From the NCBI RefSeq assembly GCF_006715495.1, contig NZ_VFNI01000003.1:248001-312000 (forward strand): a stretch of DNA of 64,000 bases. The letters are read 5' to 3'. The stretch's first letter is position 1. Each line of letters begins with the position of its first letter. Below the pieces are notes generated by a model. It was not told where the DNA came from, searched no databases, and saw only the letters and a program-made list of their open reading frames with translations. A program made the translations under genes and the position numbers. Shown here piece after piece: positions 47,496-60,000 of the stretch. This DNA comes from Herbaspirillum sp. SJZ106 (GTDB taxonomy: Bacteria; Pseudomonadota; Gammaproteobacteria; Burkholderiales; Burkholderiaceae_D).

Positions 47496-49067
47496 ATGAT
47501 CAAACAAGCACTCATTTCCGTATCCGACAAGGCAGGCGTGCTCGAATTCGCGCGCGCGCTGTCCGCCATGGGCGTCAACCTCCTGTCCACCGGCGGCACC
47601 GCCAAGCTGCTGGCCGACAACGGCCTGAAGGTCACCGAAGTGGCCGACTACACCGGCTTCCCGGAAATGCTGGATGGCCGCGTCAAGACGCTGCATCCCA
47701 AGGTGCATGGCGGCATCCTGGCGCGCCGCGATTTCCCCGAGCATATGGCCGCGCTGGAACAGCACGCCATCTCGACCATCGACATGGTGGTGGTGAACCT
47801 GTATCCGTTCCAGCAGACCGTGGCCAAGGAAGAATGCTCGCTGGAAGACGCGATCGAGAACATCGACATCGGCGGCCCGGCCATGCTGCGTTCCTCGGCC
47901 AAGAACCACAAGGATGTGGTGGTGATCTGCGACCCGAGCGATTACGAAGGCGTGTTGGCCGACCTGAAGGCCGGCGGCGACCTCCCATACGAGAAACGTT
48001 TCGCGCTGGCCAAGAAGGTGTTCGCCCACACCGCGCAATACGACGGCGCCATCACCAACTACTTCACCTCGCTGGGCCAGGACAAGCAGCACGCCACCCG
48101 CAGCGCCTATCCGGACACCCTGAACCTGCACTTCGAAAAGGTGCAGGACATGCGCTACGGCGAGAACCCGCACCAGAGCGCGGCGTTCTACCGTGACATC
48201 AAGAAGGTCGACGGCGCGCTGGCCAACTACACCCAGCTGCAAGGCAAGGAACTGTCGTTCAACAACATCGCCGACGCCGACGCCGCCTGGGAATGTGTGA
48301 AGACCTTCGACGCCGCCGAAACGGCCGCCTGCGTCATCATCAAGCACGCCAACCCCTGCGGCGTGGCGGTCGGCGCCAACCCGCTGGAAGCCTACAGCAA
48401 GGCCCTGCAGACCGACCCGACTTCGGCCTTCGGCGGCATCATTGCCTTCAACCGCCCGCTGGACGGCGCGGCGGCCGAAGCGGTGGCCAAGCAGTTCGTC
48501 GAAGTGCTGATCGCGCCGGCGTTCTCGGACGAAGCCAAAAAGATCTTCGCCGCCAAGCAGAACGTGCGTCTGCTGGAAATCCCGCTGGGCAACGGCTTGA
48601 ATGCCTACGACTTCAAGCGCGTCGGCGGCGGCCTGCTGGTGCAGTCGCCTGACGCCAAGAACGTGCTGCTGCCGGAAGTGAAGGTAGTCAGCAAGCTGCA
48701 GCCGACGCCGCAGCAACTGCAAGACCTGATGTTCGCCTGGCGCGTGGCCAAGTTCGTCAAGTCCAACGCCATCGTGTTCTGCGGCAACGGCATGACGCTC
48801 GGCGTGGGCGCCGGCCAGATGAGCCGCATCGATTCCGCGCGCATCGCCTCGATCAAGGCGGCCAACGCCGGCCTGACCCTGGCCGGTTCGGCCGTGGCCT
48901 CGGACGCCTTCTTCCCGTTCCGCGACGGCCTGGACGTGGTGGTCGATGCCGGCGCGACCTGCGTGATCCACCCGGGCGGCTCCATGCGCGACCAGGAAGT
49001 GATCGACGCCGCCAACGAGCGCGGCGTGGTGATGCTGCTGACCGGCACGCGCCACTTCCGCCACTGA
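47496..49067 (+). CDS. purH: Bifunctional AICAR formyltransferase/IMP cyclohydrolase
   Basis: Catalyses the last two steps of IMP synthesis. The 523-aa protein has an N-terminal MGS-type cyclohydrolase domain ([33 protein letters not shown]) and the C-terminal AICAR transformylase domain ([59 protein letters not shown]). The ATG at 47496 is chosen over an in-frame codon at 47487. A terminator follows. Confidence 0.97.
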   Translation: MIKQALISVSDKAGVLEFARALSAMGVNLLSTGGTAKLLADNGLKVTEVADYTGFPEMLDGRVKTLHPKVHGGILARRDFPEHMAALEQHAISTIDMVVVNLYPFQQTVAKEECSLEDAIENIDIGGPAMLRSSAKNHKDVVVICDPSDYEGVLADLKAGGDLPYEKRFALAKKVFAHTAQYDGAITNYFTSLGQDKQHATRSAYPDTLNLHFEKVQDMRYGENPHQSAAFYRDIKKVDGALANYTQLQGKELSFNNIADADAAWECVKTFDAAETAACVIIKHANPCGVAVGANPLEAYSKALQTDPTSAFGGIIAFNRPLDGAAAEAVAKQFVEVLIAPAFSDEAKKIFAAKQNVRLLEIPLGNGLNAYDFKRVGGGLLVQSPDAKNVLLPEVKVVSKLQPTPQQLQDLMFAWRVAKFVKSNAIVFCGNGMTLGVGAGQMSRIDSARIASIKAANAGLTLAGSAVASDAFFPFRDGLDVVVDAGATCVIHPGGSMRDQEVIDAANERGVVMLLTGTRHFRH

Positions 49068-49089
49068 TCCGCTGGCAGTCATGTGATCG

Positions 49090-49117
49090 AAAACGCCCGG
49101 CATTGCCGGGCGTTTTG
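49090..49117 (+). terminator. Intrinsic terminator after purH
   Basis: AAAACGCCCGGC pairs with GCCGGGCGTTTT across ATT, then GCTTTGTTTTG. Confidence 0.88.
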
Positions 49118-49143
49118 CTTTGTTTTGCCTTATTTTGCTTTAA

Positions 49144-49851
<708 letters not shown>

Positions 49852-50035
49852 AAATTCGTGAGAATGTGTGAGGATGCCCGAGCGTGCAATGCCGCAAATT
49901 GTCGGAAGGATGTTTGAGCGGCCTGAGGGGGGCGGACGCTGTTGTTTTGCGTATCGGCGATTGTGCCGTCATCGTGTCATATCGTTTTTTTCGATGGATA
50001 ATGGCCTGCGATTTTTTATCCTTGGGAGGGGGGGG

Positions 50036-51208
50036 ATGATGACTTGCTTATTTCGCTGCATGCGCGCCGGATTCCGGCGGGCGTTCCTGTTGTTGCTTGC
50101 CATTGGAGCCGGCATGTCTTGCGCTGCGGGACAGGCGCAGGAAGTCGCGGTTTCGATCGGCTTCCTGGCGCCGCAGAGCGGTTCCAATCAGGAACGCGGC
50201 ATCAGCATGGTCAATGGCGCCCAGTTGGCAATCGACGAACTGAATCAGAAAAACATCAAGGTCAACAACGTCAAGGTCAATTTCCAGCTGCTTGTCCAGG
50301 ATGACCGTTTCAACGCCAATACCGGCAGATTGGCTGCGCAATATTTGCTGAAGCGCAAAGTGCAGGCTGTGATCTGCCACAGTTCGACGGTATGCATCGC
50401 CACCGCCGATATTTTCCAGGCGGAGCATATTCCCCAGCTGTCGGTGGGCGCGACCAACCGCCAATTCACGCAGCTCGGATATGACAATGTGTTTCGCATG
50501 TTCGGTCACAGCGAGCAGGGCGGCATCCTGTTCGGGAAATACGCCTACCGCGATCTGAAGCTGCGCCGCATTGCCGTCATCGATGACAAAACGCCGTCCG
50601 GCGCCGCCATGGCAAGTCAGTTCAGCGATGGCTTCAAAACCGCCGGCGGCACGATTGCCGGCCATTATTCGGTGAGCGACAAGACGTCCGACTTCAACCA
50701 GGCGCTGATGGATATCAAGGAACGCAAAGCCGACGCGATTTTCTGGGGCGGCACGCATTTGCAGGCCGCCAACATGATCGTCAGCGCCAAGCGCCTGGGG
50801 TTGACCACCCGATTCCTGAATGCGATGAATGGGATGAACAACCAATATGTGCTGAGCCGGGTCAATGATGTCGGCAATATCCTGTCGCTGGAATCGGACC
50901 AGCCCAGGGACAGGATGGCCAGGTGGAAGTCTTTCGAAAAAGCCTACATCGAGAATTTCCAGGGATCCTATATCGATGTCAGCGCGTTGCGCGCTTACGA
51001 TGCCGTCCAGGTACTGGGCGAGGCCATCAAGTCCGCTAATTCGCTCGATCCGCAGAAGCTGGCGGAGACCTTGCACAAGGAAAGGTTCAAGGGGCTGACG
51101 GGGCCCATTGAATTCGATCGCGAGGGGAATTTGAAGAACCCGGTATTTACCGTGTATGAGTCGCAGGGCGCCGAGTGGAAGGTAGTCGAGGTAGTGAAGG
51201 CCGATTAG
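50036..51208 (+). CDS. LivK-like ABC substrate-binding protein (second copy)
   Basis: A 390-aa periplasmic binding protein of the Leu/Ile/Val class. Signal peptide [19 protein letters not shown]. The mature part contains [60 protein letters not shown] and [24 protein letters not shown] lies six bases before the ATG at 50036; a second ATG is at 50039. Again no transporter partners are adjacent. It shares its plan with the protein at 38054 but is not a recent duplicate. Confidence 0.86.
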   Translation: MMTCLFRCMRAGFRRAFLLLLAIGAGMSCAAGQAQEVAVSIGFLAPQSGSNQERGISMVNGAQLAIDELNQKNIKVNNVKVNFQLLVQDDRFNANTGRLAAQYLLKRKVQAVICHSSTVCIATADIFQAEHIPQLSVGATNRQFTQLGYDNVFRMFGHSEQGGILFGKYAYRDLKLRRIAVIDDKTPSGAAMASQFSDGFKTAGGTIAGHYSVSDKTSDFNQALMDIKERKADAIFWGGTHLQAANMIVSAKRLGLTTRFLNAMNGMNNQYVLSRVNDVGNILSLESDQPRDRMARWKSFEKAYIENFQGSYIDVSALRAYDAVQVLGEAIKSANSLDPQKLAETLHKERFKGLTGPIEFDREGNLKNPVFTVYESQGAEWKVVEVVKAD

Positions 51209-51308
51209 GGCCGGCCAGGATCGATTATCATCAAGCCTGATCAAGGCTGCGCGCACGCGCGGTCATCAGGCGTTGTCTGCCCCGGCAGTCATCTCAAAGT
51301 TCGGGCTC

Positions 51309-51851
51309 ATGAAAATTCTCGGTATCGACCCTGGTTTGCGCACCACCGGTTTCGGCGTGATCCGCAAGCAGGGCAACAAGCTGTCCTATATCGCCTCGGG
51401 CACCATCAAGACGCCCGACGGCGACCTGCCGCAACGGCTCAAGGTGATCCTGAACAGCGTTTCCGAAGTGGTGCGCGCTTATGCGCCCGACTGCGCGGCG
51501 ATCGAAAAGGTGTTCGTCAACGTCAACCCGCAATCCACCTTGCTGCTGGGGCAGGCGCGCGGGGCGGCGATCTGCGCGCTGGTCGGCGCCGACCTGGCGG
51601 TGGCCGAATACACCGCGTTGCAGGTCAAGCAAGCCGTGGCCGGCCATGGCCGGGCGCAAAAGGCGCAGGTGCAGGAAATGGTGGCGCGGCTGCTGCAGTT
51701 GCCGGGCCTGCCCGGCACCGATGCCGCCGATGCGCTGGGCGTGGCGATCTGCCATGCGCACGGCGGCGATGTGCTGGCCAGCCTGGGGACGCTGGCGCCG
51801 GGATTGGCGAAGAAGGGCTTGCGCATGCGCGGCGGACGGCTGGTCGGATGA
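51309..51851 (+). CDS. ruvC: Holliday junction resolvase RuvC
   Basis: Resolves four-way junctions with RuvAB. The 180-aa endonuclease begins [18 protein letters not shown] with catalytic Asp7. The Glu in [14 protein letters not shown] and Asp pair in [15 protein letters not shown] complete the acidic cluster; [14 protein letters not shown] is the DNA-binding region. The ATG at 51309 is the family start. ruvA and ruvB lie about 1.2 kb downstream, separated by a repeat and a DUF808 gene on the other strand. Confidence 0.95.
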   Translation: MKILGIDPGLRTTGFGVIRKQGNKLSYIASGTIKTPDGDLPQRLKVILNSVSEVVRAYAPDCAAIEKVFVNVNPQSTLLLGQARGAAICALVGADLAVAEYTALQVKQAVAGHGRAQKAQVQEMVARLLQLPGLPGTDAADALGVAICHAHGGDVLASLGTLAPGLAKKGLRMRGGRLVG

Positions 51852-51868
51852 AGCCGTATTCCTGTCGC

Positions 51869-51961
51869 CGTCATCCCGGCGCAGGTCGGGATCCAGTGGC
51901 TTTCGTTGTGTATCGATGGTCGTTGAACGACGCTGGATCCTGACTTTCGTCAGGACGACGG
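51869..51961. repeat. 93-bp dispersed repeat, copy B
   Basis: Begins CGTCATCCCGGCG and ends CGACGG, 86 percent identical by hand count to copy A at 45368-45460. It starts 17 bp after the ruvC stop and could also act as an RNA hairpin at the ruvC/DUF808 junction. Confidence 0.8.
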
Positions 51962-51967
51962 CAATGG

Positions 51968-52915
51968 TTACTGTGCCGGTCTTTTCACCAGCGCAAGAAC
52001 GCGCTTGACCGCTTCTACCGCAAGCAACACCACACCTCCCGCCACCACGCCGAACACGGCATCGAGTACCGACGGCGTCAGCGCCGCCAGTACGCTGCCG
52101 ACGGCCGGCACGCCTGCGATGGCCGCGGCTGCCGCCGCGATGCCATGGTGCGCGAATGGCAAGCCGTGCGTGAGGATGCCGCCGCCCACCATGAACATGG
52201 CCACGGTGCCGATCACCGACAGGCTGCGCATCATGGCCGGCGCCGCCGCCAGGATGGCGCGCCCCAGTTTTTGCTTGATGCGGCCTATTGTGCCGGCGCC
52301 GGCCGTGCGCAGCAGGTAGAGTCCGCCATCGTCGAGTTTCACGATGGCCGCGACGATGCCGTACACCCCTACCGTCATGAGCAGCGCAATGCCGGCCAGC
52401 ACCGTCACCTGTTGCTGCAGCGGCGCGCCGGCCACGGTGCCCAGGGTGATGGCGATGATTTCGGCCGAGAGGATGAAGTCGGTGCGCACGGCGCCCTTGA
52501 TCTTGTCCTGTTCATAGGCCACGGGATCGATATCGGCGGGTATGCCGGCACCCTCGCGGTGTTGCTCGCCAGCTTCGTGCGGCAGGTATTTGTGCGCCAG
52601 CTTTTCGAAGCCCTCGAAGCACAGGAAGGCCCCGCCCAGCATCAGCAGCGGCGTCACCGCCCACGGGATGAAGGCGCTGATGGCCAGCGCCGCCGGCACC
52701 AGGATCGCCTTGTTCTTGAGCGAGCCCCGGGCCACCGCCCATACGACCGGCAGTTCGCGGTCGGCCTTTACCCCTGTCACCTGCTGGGCGTTCAGGGCGA
52801 GGTCGTCGCCCAGCACGCCGGCGGTTTTCTTGGCCGCGACCTTGGTCATCACGGAAACGTCGTCCAATACCGAGGCGATATCGTCGATCAGTGCGAAGAA
52901 GCTGCTGCCTGCCAT
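51968..52915 (-). CDS. DUF808/YedI family membrane protein
   Basis: A 315-aa polytopic inner-membrane protein of the YedI family, function unknown. The N-terminus [46 protein letters not shown] shows the family start, followed by hydrophobic segments ([64 protein letters not shown]). It lies between ruvC and ruvAB on the opposite strand, breaking the usual ruvCAB run. Confidence 0.87.
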   Translation of the reverse strand: MAGSSFFALIDDIASVLDDVSVMTKVAAKKTAGVLGDDLALNAQQVTGVKADRELPVVWAVARGSLKNKAILVPAALAISAFIPWAVTPLLMLGGAFLCFEGFEKLAHKYLPHEAGEQHREGAGIPADIDPVAYEQDKIKGAVRTDFILSAEIIAITLGTVAGAPLQQQVTVLAGIALLMTVGVYGIVAAIVKLDDGGLYLLRTAGAGTIGRIKQKLGRAILAAAPAMMRSLSVIGTVAMFMVGGGILTHGLPFAHHGIAAAAAAIAGVPAVGSVLAALTPSVLDAVFGVVAGGVVLLAVEAVKRVLALVKRPAQ

Positions 52916-53045
52916 GCTTGTCCTTTTTGTATGCGGTTCGGCGGGTGTCGGTGGATGCCGCCGGGTGAAGCAGGATACTGTTTATCCAAACAGTACTGTA
53001 TCATTCTGGCTTATCGTTGATACCAACGCACAACACATCCATGCC

Positions 53046-53624
53046 ATGATCGGTCGCCTTTCCGGAACCCTGTTCGAAAAAAATCCCCCGAATCTGCTGG
53101 TCGACTGCAATGGCGTCGGCTATGAGGTCGCGGTGCCGATGAGCACCTTCTACAACCTGCCCGGACTGGGCGACAAGGTGGTGTTGCTGACCCACCTCGC
53201 CATCCGCGAGGATGCGCACATCCTGTTCGGCTTCGGGACCGCCGAGGAACGCAACACCTTCAAGGAGCTGATCAAGATTTCCGGCGTCGGCGCGCGCACC
53301 GCGCTGGCGATCCTGTCGGGCATGTCGGTGGCCGACCTGGCGCAGGCGGTGACGCTGCAGGAAGCGGGGCGCCTGACCCGGGTGCCCGGCATCGGCAAGA
53401 AGACCGCCGAGCGCCTGCTGCTTGAGTTGAAGGGCAAGCTCGGCGCCGACCTCGGCGCGGCCGGCGGCGCCGCGCATGCCGATGCCTCGGCCGATATCCT
53501 CAACGCGCTCCTGGCGCTGGGCTATTCCGACAAGGAAGCGACGCTGGCGCTGAAGCAGGTACCCAAGGACGCCAGCGTGTCCGACGGCATCAAGCACGCG
53601 CTCAAGGCCTTGTCCAAGGCCTGA
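53046..53624 (+). CDS. ruvA: Holliday junction branch migration protein RuvA
   Basis: Junction-binding subunit of the RuvAB motor. The 192-aa protein has the N-terminal OB fold ([31 protein letters not shown]), central HhH domain II ([39 protein letters not shown]) and a flexible C-terminal domain III that contacts RuvB. The ATG at 53046 matches the family; a longer upstream reading is rejected. ruvB follows after 22 bp. Confidence 0.95.
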   Translation: MIGRLSGTLFEKNPPNLLVDCNGVGYEVAVPMSTFYNLPGLGDKVVLLTHLAIREDAHILFGFGTAEERNTFKELIKISGVGARTALAILSGMSVADLAQAVTLQEAGRLTRVPGIGKKTAERLLLELKGKLGADLGAAGGAAHADASADILNALLALGYSDKEATLALKQVPKDASVSDGIKHALKALSKA

Positions 53625-53646
53625 TGGAGAGGGATAGGATTACCGC

Positions 53647-54702
53647 ATGAGCATCCAGACCGACGATTTTTCCGAACAGCGCATCATCGCCGCCACCCCG
53701 GCCTCGGCCAACGAGGAGGCCATCGAGCGCGCCCTGCGCCCCAAGCAGCTCGACGAATACGTCGGCCAGGAAAAGGTGCGCAGCCAGCTGGAGATTTTCA
53801 TCGCGGCCGCGCGCGGGCGCGGGGAGGCGCTCGACCACACCTTGCTGTTCGGCCCGCCGGGTTTGGGCAAGACCACCATGGCGCACATCATCGCGCGCGA
53901 GATGGGCGTGAACCTGCGCCAGACTTCCGGCCCGGTGCTGGAGCGCGCCGGCGACCTGGCGGCGCTCCTGACCAACCTCGAAGCCAACGATGTCCTGTTC
54001 ATCGATGAGATCCACCGCCTGTCGCCGGTGGTGGAGGAAATCCTCTACCCGGCGCTGGAGGATTACCAGATCGACATCATGATCGGCGAAGGCCCGGCGG
54101 CGCGCTCGGTGCGCCTCGACCTGCAGCCGTTCACATTGGTCGGCGCCACCACCCGCGCCGGCATGCTGACCAACCCGCTGCGCGACCGCTTCGGCATCGT
54201 CGCCCGGCTGGAGTTCTATACCCCGCCCGAACTGGCGCGCATCGTCACGCGCAGCGCCGGACTGCTCAACGCGCCCATCGTCGAGGATGGCGCGCTGGAA
54301 ATCGCCAAGCGCAGCCGCGGCACCCCGCGTATCGCCAACCGTCTGTTGCGCCGCGTGCGCGACTACGCCGAGGTCAAGGGCCGCGGCGAGATCACCCGCG
54401 CGATGGCCGACGCGGCGCTGGTGATGCTGGACGTCGATCCGGTCGGCTTCGACCTGATGGACCGCAAGCTGCTCGAAGCGGTGCTGTTCAAGTTCAGCGG
54501 CGGCCCGGTCGGGCTGGACAACCTGGCGGCCGCCATCGGCGAAGAGCGCGACACCATCGAGGATGTGCTGGAACCCTACCTGATCCAGCAAGGCTACCTG
54601 CAGCGCACCCCGCGCGGCCGCATCGCCACCCCGGCGGCCTACCAGCACTTCGGCGTCGCCGCGCCGCGCACCAGCCCCAACGGCGACCTGTGGGGCGGCT
54701 GA
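53647..54702 (+). CDS. ruvB: Holliday junction branch migration ATPase RuvB
   Basis: AAA+ helicase motor of branch migration. The 351-aa protein has Walker A GPPGLGKT at 69-76, Walker [16 protein letters not shown], sensor and arginine-finger regions ([18 protein letters not shown]), and a C-terminal winged helix ([18 protein letters not shown]). It is transcribed with ruvA. Confidence 0.96.
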   Translation: MSIQTDDFSEQRIIAATPASANEEAIERALRPKQLDEYVGQEKVRSQLEIFIAAARGRGEALDHTLLFGPPGLGKTTMAHIIAREMGVNLRQTSGPVLERAGDLAALLTNLEANDVLFIDEIHRLSPVVEEILYPALEDYQIDIMIGEGPAARSVRLDLQPFTLVGATTRAGMLTNPLRDRFGIVARLEFYTPPELARIVTRSAGLLNAPIVEDGALEIAKRSRGTPRIANRLLRRVRDYAEVKGRGEITRAMADAALVMLDVDPVGFDLMDRKLLEAVLFKFSGGPVGLDNLAAAIGEERDTIEDVLEPYLIQQGYLQRTPRGRIATPAAYQHFGVAAPRTSPNGDLWGG

Positions 54703-54907
54703 GCCGGCGGCAGGATGTTGCCGGCGCGCATCCAAAGCCGGCCATGGCGACGCATTGTTGCGCTGGCGCAAACAGCGTTTTACGTGCAATAGTGCAATCG
54801 TATGCAATTTTTGCCTGAATGCCTGCAAAGGCGAGTTTTTACTTGTGCAAAAACTAATCGTCATCGACAATGGATAGCTATTCACTATCTTTCGATGTGA
54901 GCCTGTC

Positions 54908-55750
54908 ATGCTAATGTCGAGCCAAGCAAGCCGCTATGCGCATCAATTGCTCGATGCGCGGGCCAACTCGAAGCAAATTCCCCTGATCTCCAAGAACGAG
55001 CCGCTCTCGCTCGAGGACGCCTACGACATCGCCTACAGCATCCGCAACATCCGCGTGGCGCAAGGCGAGCAGCCGGTCGGGCGCAAGATCGGTTTTTCGG
55101 TGCGCAAGTCCTGGTCGCGCTATGGCGTCACCGACGACACCCGCACGCCGATCTGGGCCCCGGTGTTCGACACCACCGTGCGCTTCGCCGAAGACAACCA
55201 CGGCACGCAATCGCTGGCCGGCGCGGTGCAGCCGCGCATCGAACCCGAGATCGTCTTCAAGCTGGGTAAGGCGCCGGCGCCCAACGCCACGCTGGACGAA
55301 CTGGCCGACTGCCTGGAATGGATGGCGCACGGTTTCGAGATCGTCGTGTGCCCCTACGCCAACTGGGAATTCACGGTAGCCGATTCGATCGCCGCCTTCG
55401 GCCTGCACGGCACGCTGATCATCGGCGAGCCGCACGTGCTGTCCTCCGGCACGCGCCACCACCTGTCGCAGATCCTGGCTGGCGCCACCGTCTCGCTGTC
55501 GTGCAACACCGAGTCCTCCAGCGTGCTGCGCGCCGCCGGTTTCTGCAACGACGAGATGGACAGCCCGCTGCACGCCCTGTGGCACCTGCACCAGCTGCTG
55601 CAGAAGCAGTCGCAGTTCCGACAGCTGCAGGCCGGCGAGATCATCACCACCGGCACCTGGACCGATGCCCTGCCGATCGAACCGGGCCAGACCTGGGTCA
55701 CCGCGTTTTCCGGCGTTACCCTGCCGGGGTTGACCGTCTCCTTCGTTTGA
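54908..55750 (+). CDS. 2-keto-4-pentenoate hydratase family (MhpD-like) protein
   Basis: A 280-aa member of the FAH-like hydratase/decarboxylase family used in aromatic ring meta-cleavage. GRKIGFSVRKSWSRYGVTDDT, RIEPEIVFKLG and TTGTWTDALPIEPGQTWVTAFSG match the fold and metal site. The physiological substrate is unknown since no catabolic neighbours are present. The preceding 205 bp is A/T-richer and should contain its promoter. Confidence 0.85.
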   Translation: MLMSSQASRYAHQLLDARANSKQIPLISKNEPLSLEDAYDIAYSIRNIRVAQGEQPVGRKIGFSVRKSWSRYGVTDDTRTPIWAPVFDTTVRFAEDNHGTQSLAGAVQPRIEPEIVFKLGKAPAPNATLDELADCLEWMAHGFEIVVCPYANWEFTVADSIAAFGLHGTLIIGEPHVLSSGTRHHLSQILAGATVSLSCNTESSSVLRAAGFCNDEMDSPLHALWHLHQLLQKQSQFRQLQAGEIITTGTWTDALPIEPGQTWVTAFSGVTLPGLTVSFV

Positions 55751-55798
55751 ATACAGCGCCAAGGCCTCACACCGCCGCTTGCGCGGCAAGGTTTCTCC

Positions 55799-56254
55799 AT
55801 GCAGATCTGGGTTGATGCCGACGCCTGTCCGGGCGTCATCAAGGACATGCTGTTCCGCGTGGCGGAGCGCACCGGCATCGTGGTGACCCTGGTCGCCAAC
55901 CGGGGGCTGCGCACGTCGCCCTCGCGCTTCATCAAATCGGTGGTGGTGCCGGCCGGCTTCGACGTGGCCGACCGCGAGATCGTCAGGCTGGCGCAGGCCG
56001 GCGACCTGGTCGTCACCGCCGATATCCCGCTGGCGGCCGACGTCGTCGCCAAGGGCGGCGTCGCGCTCAATCCGCGCGGCGAGCTCTATACCGCCGACAA
56101 CATCTGCCACCACCTGAGCATGCGCAATTTCATGGAAGAACTGCGCAGCAGCGGCATGGAAACCGGCGGCCCGGCCGCTTTCAGCCAAAGCGACGGCCGC
56201 GCGTTTGCACGCGAGCTTGACCGCTACGTGCAAAAATCCCAGGCGGGGCGTTAA
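55799..56254 (+). CDS. YaiI/YqxD family (DUF188) protein
   Basis: A 151-aa cytoplasmic protein with the family start [20 protein letters not shown], and [17 protein letters not shown] then [14 protein letters not shown]. The fold is PIN/NYN-like with conserved Asp residues, suggesting a nuclease, but activity has not been established. It lies 48 bp after the hydratase and shares a likely transcript. Confidence 0.9.
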   Translation: MQIWVDADACPGVIKDMLFRVAERTGIVVTLVANRGLRTSPSRFIKSVVVPAGFDVADREIVRLAQAGDLVVTADIPLAADVVAKGGVALNPRGELYTADNICHHLSMRNFMEELRSSGMETGGPAAFSQSDGRAFARELDRYVQKSQAGR

Positions 56255-56289
56255 GCAACGAACGCTCCCCCCTCCACACACACAAAGCA

Positions 56290-56318
56290 AAACGGCAACG
56301 AATCTTTCGTTGCCGTTT
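56290..56318 (-). terminator. Intrinsic terminator between the YaiI-like and DUF2147 genes
   Basis: AAACGGCAACGAA pairs with TTCGTTGCCGTTT around TCT. On the minus strand it continues TTGCTTTG, so it mainly serves the DUF2147 gene. Confidence 0.75.
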
Positions 56319-56351
56319 GCATTGGTATTGCCGTGGCAGACAGCGCGGCGC

Positions 56352-56825
56352 TTATTCCTCGCGCACCCAGGTCTGCGTGCGTCCCAGCATCGGCATGCCG
56401 ATGTAGCCGCGCACGTTGAGCTTCTTGCCGTCTTCGACCACCGTCAGCTTGCTCTTGTAGAGCTTGCCGTTGGCCGGGTCGAGGATCTGGCCGCCGTTGT
56501 ACTCGTCGCCATCTTTCTTCAGGCCGGAGAGGATGGTCATGCCGACGATGGGCTTGCCCTTCAGTTCGCCTTCGCACTTTTCGCAGACCGGGTTCTGGTC
56601 TTCTTCCGGCGCGCGGAACAGCTTCTCGATCTTGCCCGACAGTTCGCCATTGCTTTCGGTGATGCGGATCAGCGCCTTGGGCTTGCCGGTGGCGTCATCG
56701 ATGTTCTTCCACAAGCCGACCGGGGAGCCGTCGGCAAAGGCGCAGGCCGATGCCAGCAGGCCGGCCAGCAGCACGCCGGCTGCGGCAAGACGGGGCAGGG
56801 CGGAAGGGGATGCCTTGGTATTCAT
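56352..56825 (-). CDS. DUF2147 family exported protein
   Basis: A 157-aa secreted protein. Signal peptide LAAAGVLLAGLLASACAFA, cut before DGSPVG. The mature beta-rich domain matches DUF2147: PVGLWKNIDDATGKPKALIRITESNGELSGKIEKL, then VGMTILSGLKKDGDEYNGGQILDPANGKLYKSKL, ending RTQTWVREE. Function unknown. The ATG at 56825 has GGAG upstream. Its upstream region is now bordered by the accessory element that begins at 56919, so its promoter lies in the 93 bp between. Confidence 0.88.
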   Translation of the reverse strand: MNTKASPSALPRLAAAGVLLAGLLASACAFADGSPVGLWKNIDDATGKPKALIRITESNGELSGKIEKLFRAPEEDQNPVCEKCEGELKGKPIVGMTILSGLKKDGDEYNGGQILDPANGKLYKSKLTVVEDGKKLNVRGYIGMPMLGRTQTWVREE

Positions 56826-56918
56826 GTTATCTCCAATTTTGATTAAAAGCACGGTTGTTCTAATTTTATCGACTCAGTGTAGTCAAGCCGGGCGCGCAGG
56901 GCAAGCGATAAAAACAAA

Positions 56919-56948
56919 GGATATTGTGTAGATGACTAAAGTCCAGAT
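56919..56948 (+). repeat. Left terminal repeat of the accessory element
   Basis: 30-bp sequence starting GGATATTGTGTAGATGACT and ending CCAGAT. Matches 63795-63824 directly (25/30); its first 24 bases match 63836-63859 inverted (21/24). Confidence 0.7.
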
Positions 56949-57066
56949 GCAGCTGAACGTAGTGGTCACTGCGAGAAATGTTGTAGCCTAGAGACTATGA
57001 GGGAAATAGAGCGTTTCGCTTAAGCTGGGGAGAAACGACGTTGTTTCCGAGGGGAGTCACTAGTGT

Positions 57067-60000
57067 GTGGCGAGTCAAAAATCATCTAAAAATCGGGGAT
57101 CCACCATGCAGTTTGGGGAAATCGGGCCGGCGCAGCCGCCGGAAGAGGTAATGCGCGAAGTAAAAATCCAAGCAAGCGTATCTGGGCGGGTCAATCTTGC
57201 GGACTTTCAGAACGCTGTCCCAGTAATTCATGAGTTGGCGGTAATCAACGAAACTGAGAATTCGTATCGCGATTTGAAGCTTGTTGTCGCGTCAGAACCA
57301 TCTTTCCTGAAGCCTAAGACTTGGCACCTTGACCACTTGGCTGCTGGCCAGACAATTCGTATCAACGACCTCGATATTGGCCTTGAGGGGGCGCTATTGG
57401 GGCGGCTGACCGAGTCTGAAAAGGCAATCCTGAAGTTAGATTTGGTCACAGCAGGAAGCGAGCCCCTGAGCATCGCTGCTTCTGAGCAAACAGTGGAGCT
57501 TTTGCCGCGGAATCAGTGGGGTGGGCTGTCGTCGCTACCGGACATGGTTGCCGCTTTCGTGCAACCTAACGAGCCGGCGGTTGAGCGCGTGCTCAAGCGG
57601 GCAGCAGAAGTCCTACGCAAAGCTGGGAAATCGGGTTCCCTCAATGGATATCAAGAAGGGGCCAAACGTGCATGGGAGCTTGTGTCCGCAATCTGGACGG
57701 CTATTGGCTCCATGGGTTTGGACTATGCACTGCCGCCAGCGAGCTTTGAGCGGGAAGGGCAGAAGGTACGTGGGCCTGGTCAGATTGAGGAATCTGGTCT
57801 CGGCACTTGCATGGATCTGACCCTCCTTCTATGCGCTGCGTTGGAACAGGCTGGCTTAAATCCACTCATCGTATTTCAGCGGGGACACGCGTTCCCTGGC
57901 GTCTGGCTGAAAAACGAGGAGTTCTCTTCCACCGTTATTGATGACATCACGGCGTTGCGTAAGAGAGTCAAACTGCGAGAGATGGTTCTGTTCGAGTCGA
58001 CCCTCATCGTTCAGAGACCGCTGCCTGCCTTCAGCTTCACGGTAGTGAAAGGTGAAGAGCATATATCTGAAGCTGAAGAGGGCATTTTCGAACTGGCCAT
58101 CGACATCCGGCGTGCCCGGTTGCAGCGAATCAAACCTCTTGCGAGCGAGAAGGCGATTGAGCGCGATACCTCAGACCAGAGGCATCCGCAAACGCAGGAT
58201 GCACGCTGGGAAGAACCTCCAGAGCAGTTGGATAGCGTTGGTGCCGAGCCCGTCGTGGAAGACGAGCGTCCAGAGGACCGACTCTCTCGCTGGCAACGAA
58301 AGCTGCTCGACCTCTCTCTTCGTAACAATCTCCTGAGTTTCAAGGCTGGTAAAAAGTCTGTGAAGCTTGATGCTCCTGAGCCGGGATGGCTTGAGGATGT
58401 GCTGGCAGAAGGCCATGCCATCAAGCTCCTAAGCCGACCGGACTTGATGGATGGAGAAGATCCGCGCAATCGTGCAATTCATGAGGCTCGTGAGCGTGAA
58501 CACGTACGGCGTCAGCATGCTCTGGACGCACTTCAGCGCAAAGAGGTCTTTGTCGGTCTGGCTCAAGATGAACTTGAGGGACGTCTGCTTGAGTTGTTCC
58601 GAAGCTCAAGGACGACAATGCAAGAAGGGGGCTCCAACACCTTGTTCTTGGCGCTCGGTTTCTTGTCTTGGACGAAAGACGCCAAGGACGACAAGAAATA
58701 CCGTGCCCCGCTGATATTGCTACCTGTATCCCTGGAACGACGCAGCGCTCGTTCTGGTTTCAGTATTAAACTGCATGATGATGAGGCGCGCTTCAATCCA
58801 ACGCTTATTCAGATGCTTCGACAGGACTATGAATTGGAGCTCGGCGTTCGCGATACAGGGCTCCCTCAGGATGATTCTGGACTTGATGTGGCTGGCATCT
58901 GGAAAACCGTCTCGTATGCCGTGAAGGACATTCCAGGGTGGGAAGTTGTTGACGACGTTGTCCTGGCATCGTTCTCCTTCGCAAAATATCTCATGTGGAG
59001 GGACTTGACCGAGCGCATTGAGCACCTGAAGAAGAACCCGGTGGTGCAGCATCTGTTGGATACACCGCGGGATTCCTATAAAAGTACGGTCGAATTCCCT
59101 GACGTTCGTCGGCTGGATAGTGAGTTACCAGTCAAAGAGACCTTCTGTCCGCTGCCAGCCGACTCATCGCAGTTGTCAGCAGTTGTCGCAGGAAGCAGGG
59201 GGAAAGATTTTGTTCTTATCGGTCCCCCTGGTACGGGGAAGAGCCAGACTATCTCGAATCTCATTGCGCAGTTCCTTGCCGAGCGCAAGCGTGTTCTATT
59301 TGTATCCGAGAAGATGGCTGCACTGGACGTCGTGTACCGGCGTTTAGCCGAGGTTGGCTTGGGTAATTTTTGCCTAGAGCTGCACTCCAATAAGGCGCGC
59401 AAGACTGACGTTCTGGAGCAGCTACGGACGTCTTGGGATGCTTCAGCGGCATTGAATCCGGAGGATTGGCATGCAGAAGCGGAGCGTCTGGAGGGCTTAC
59501 GTGCCCAGCTCAATGGATATGTAGAACGTCTTCACACCAGGCACCCGAATGGTCTGAGCGTTTATGAAGCTATAGGCCGGGTTGTTGGTGGTCGAGACTT
59601 TCCGGTCCTCCGCTTGTCCTGGACTACGGCTGCTGCGCACGATGCCAGCGGTATTAGGGAACTGCGTCAAACTGCGGATCTGCTGGATGTGAATGCCAGG
59701 GCATTTGGTGGAGGTAATCTCCTGAGCAGCCCGCTGTCGTACGTCGTTCAAACGGAATGGTCGCCCCTTTGGGCCGAAGCGCTCGTCAATACAGCCAGGG
59801 ACGTCCCTGATGTGGTAGCTCGCTTCGAAGCTGCCGCATCAACCCTTCGGAGCGCTATAGGCTTGCTGGAGTTGCCGTTGGATTCGCGCGTTCGTTCAGG
59901 GCTACATGCCCTGGCATCCGTACTTCCGCAAGCATCTGGGTACGACTGGCGCTTTGTCTTGCGCCCCGACGCCAAGGCTATTGCAGATAATCTGAGAAAG

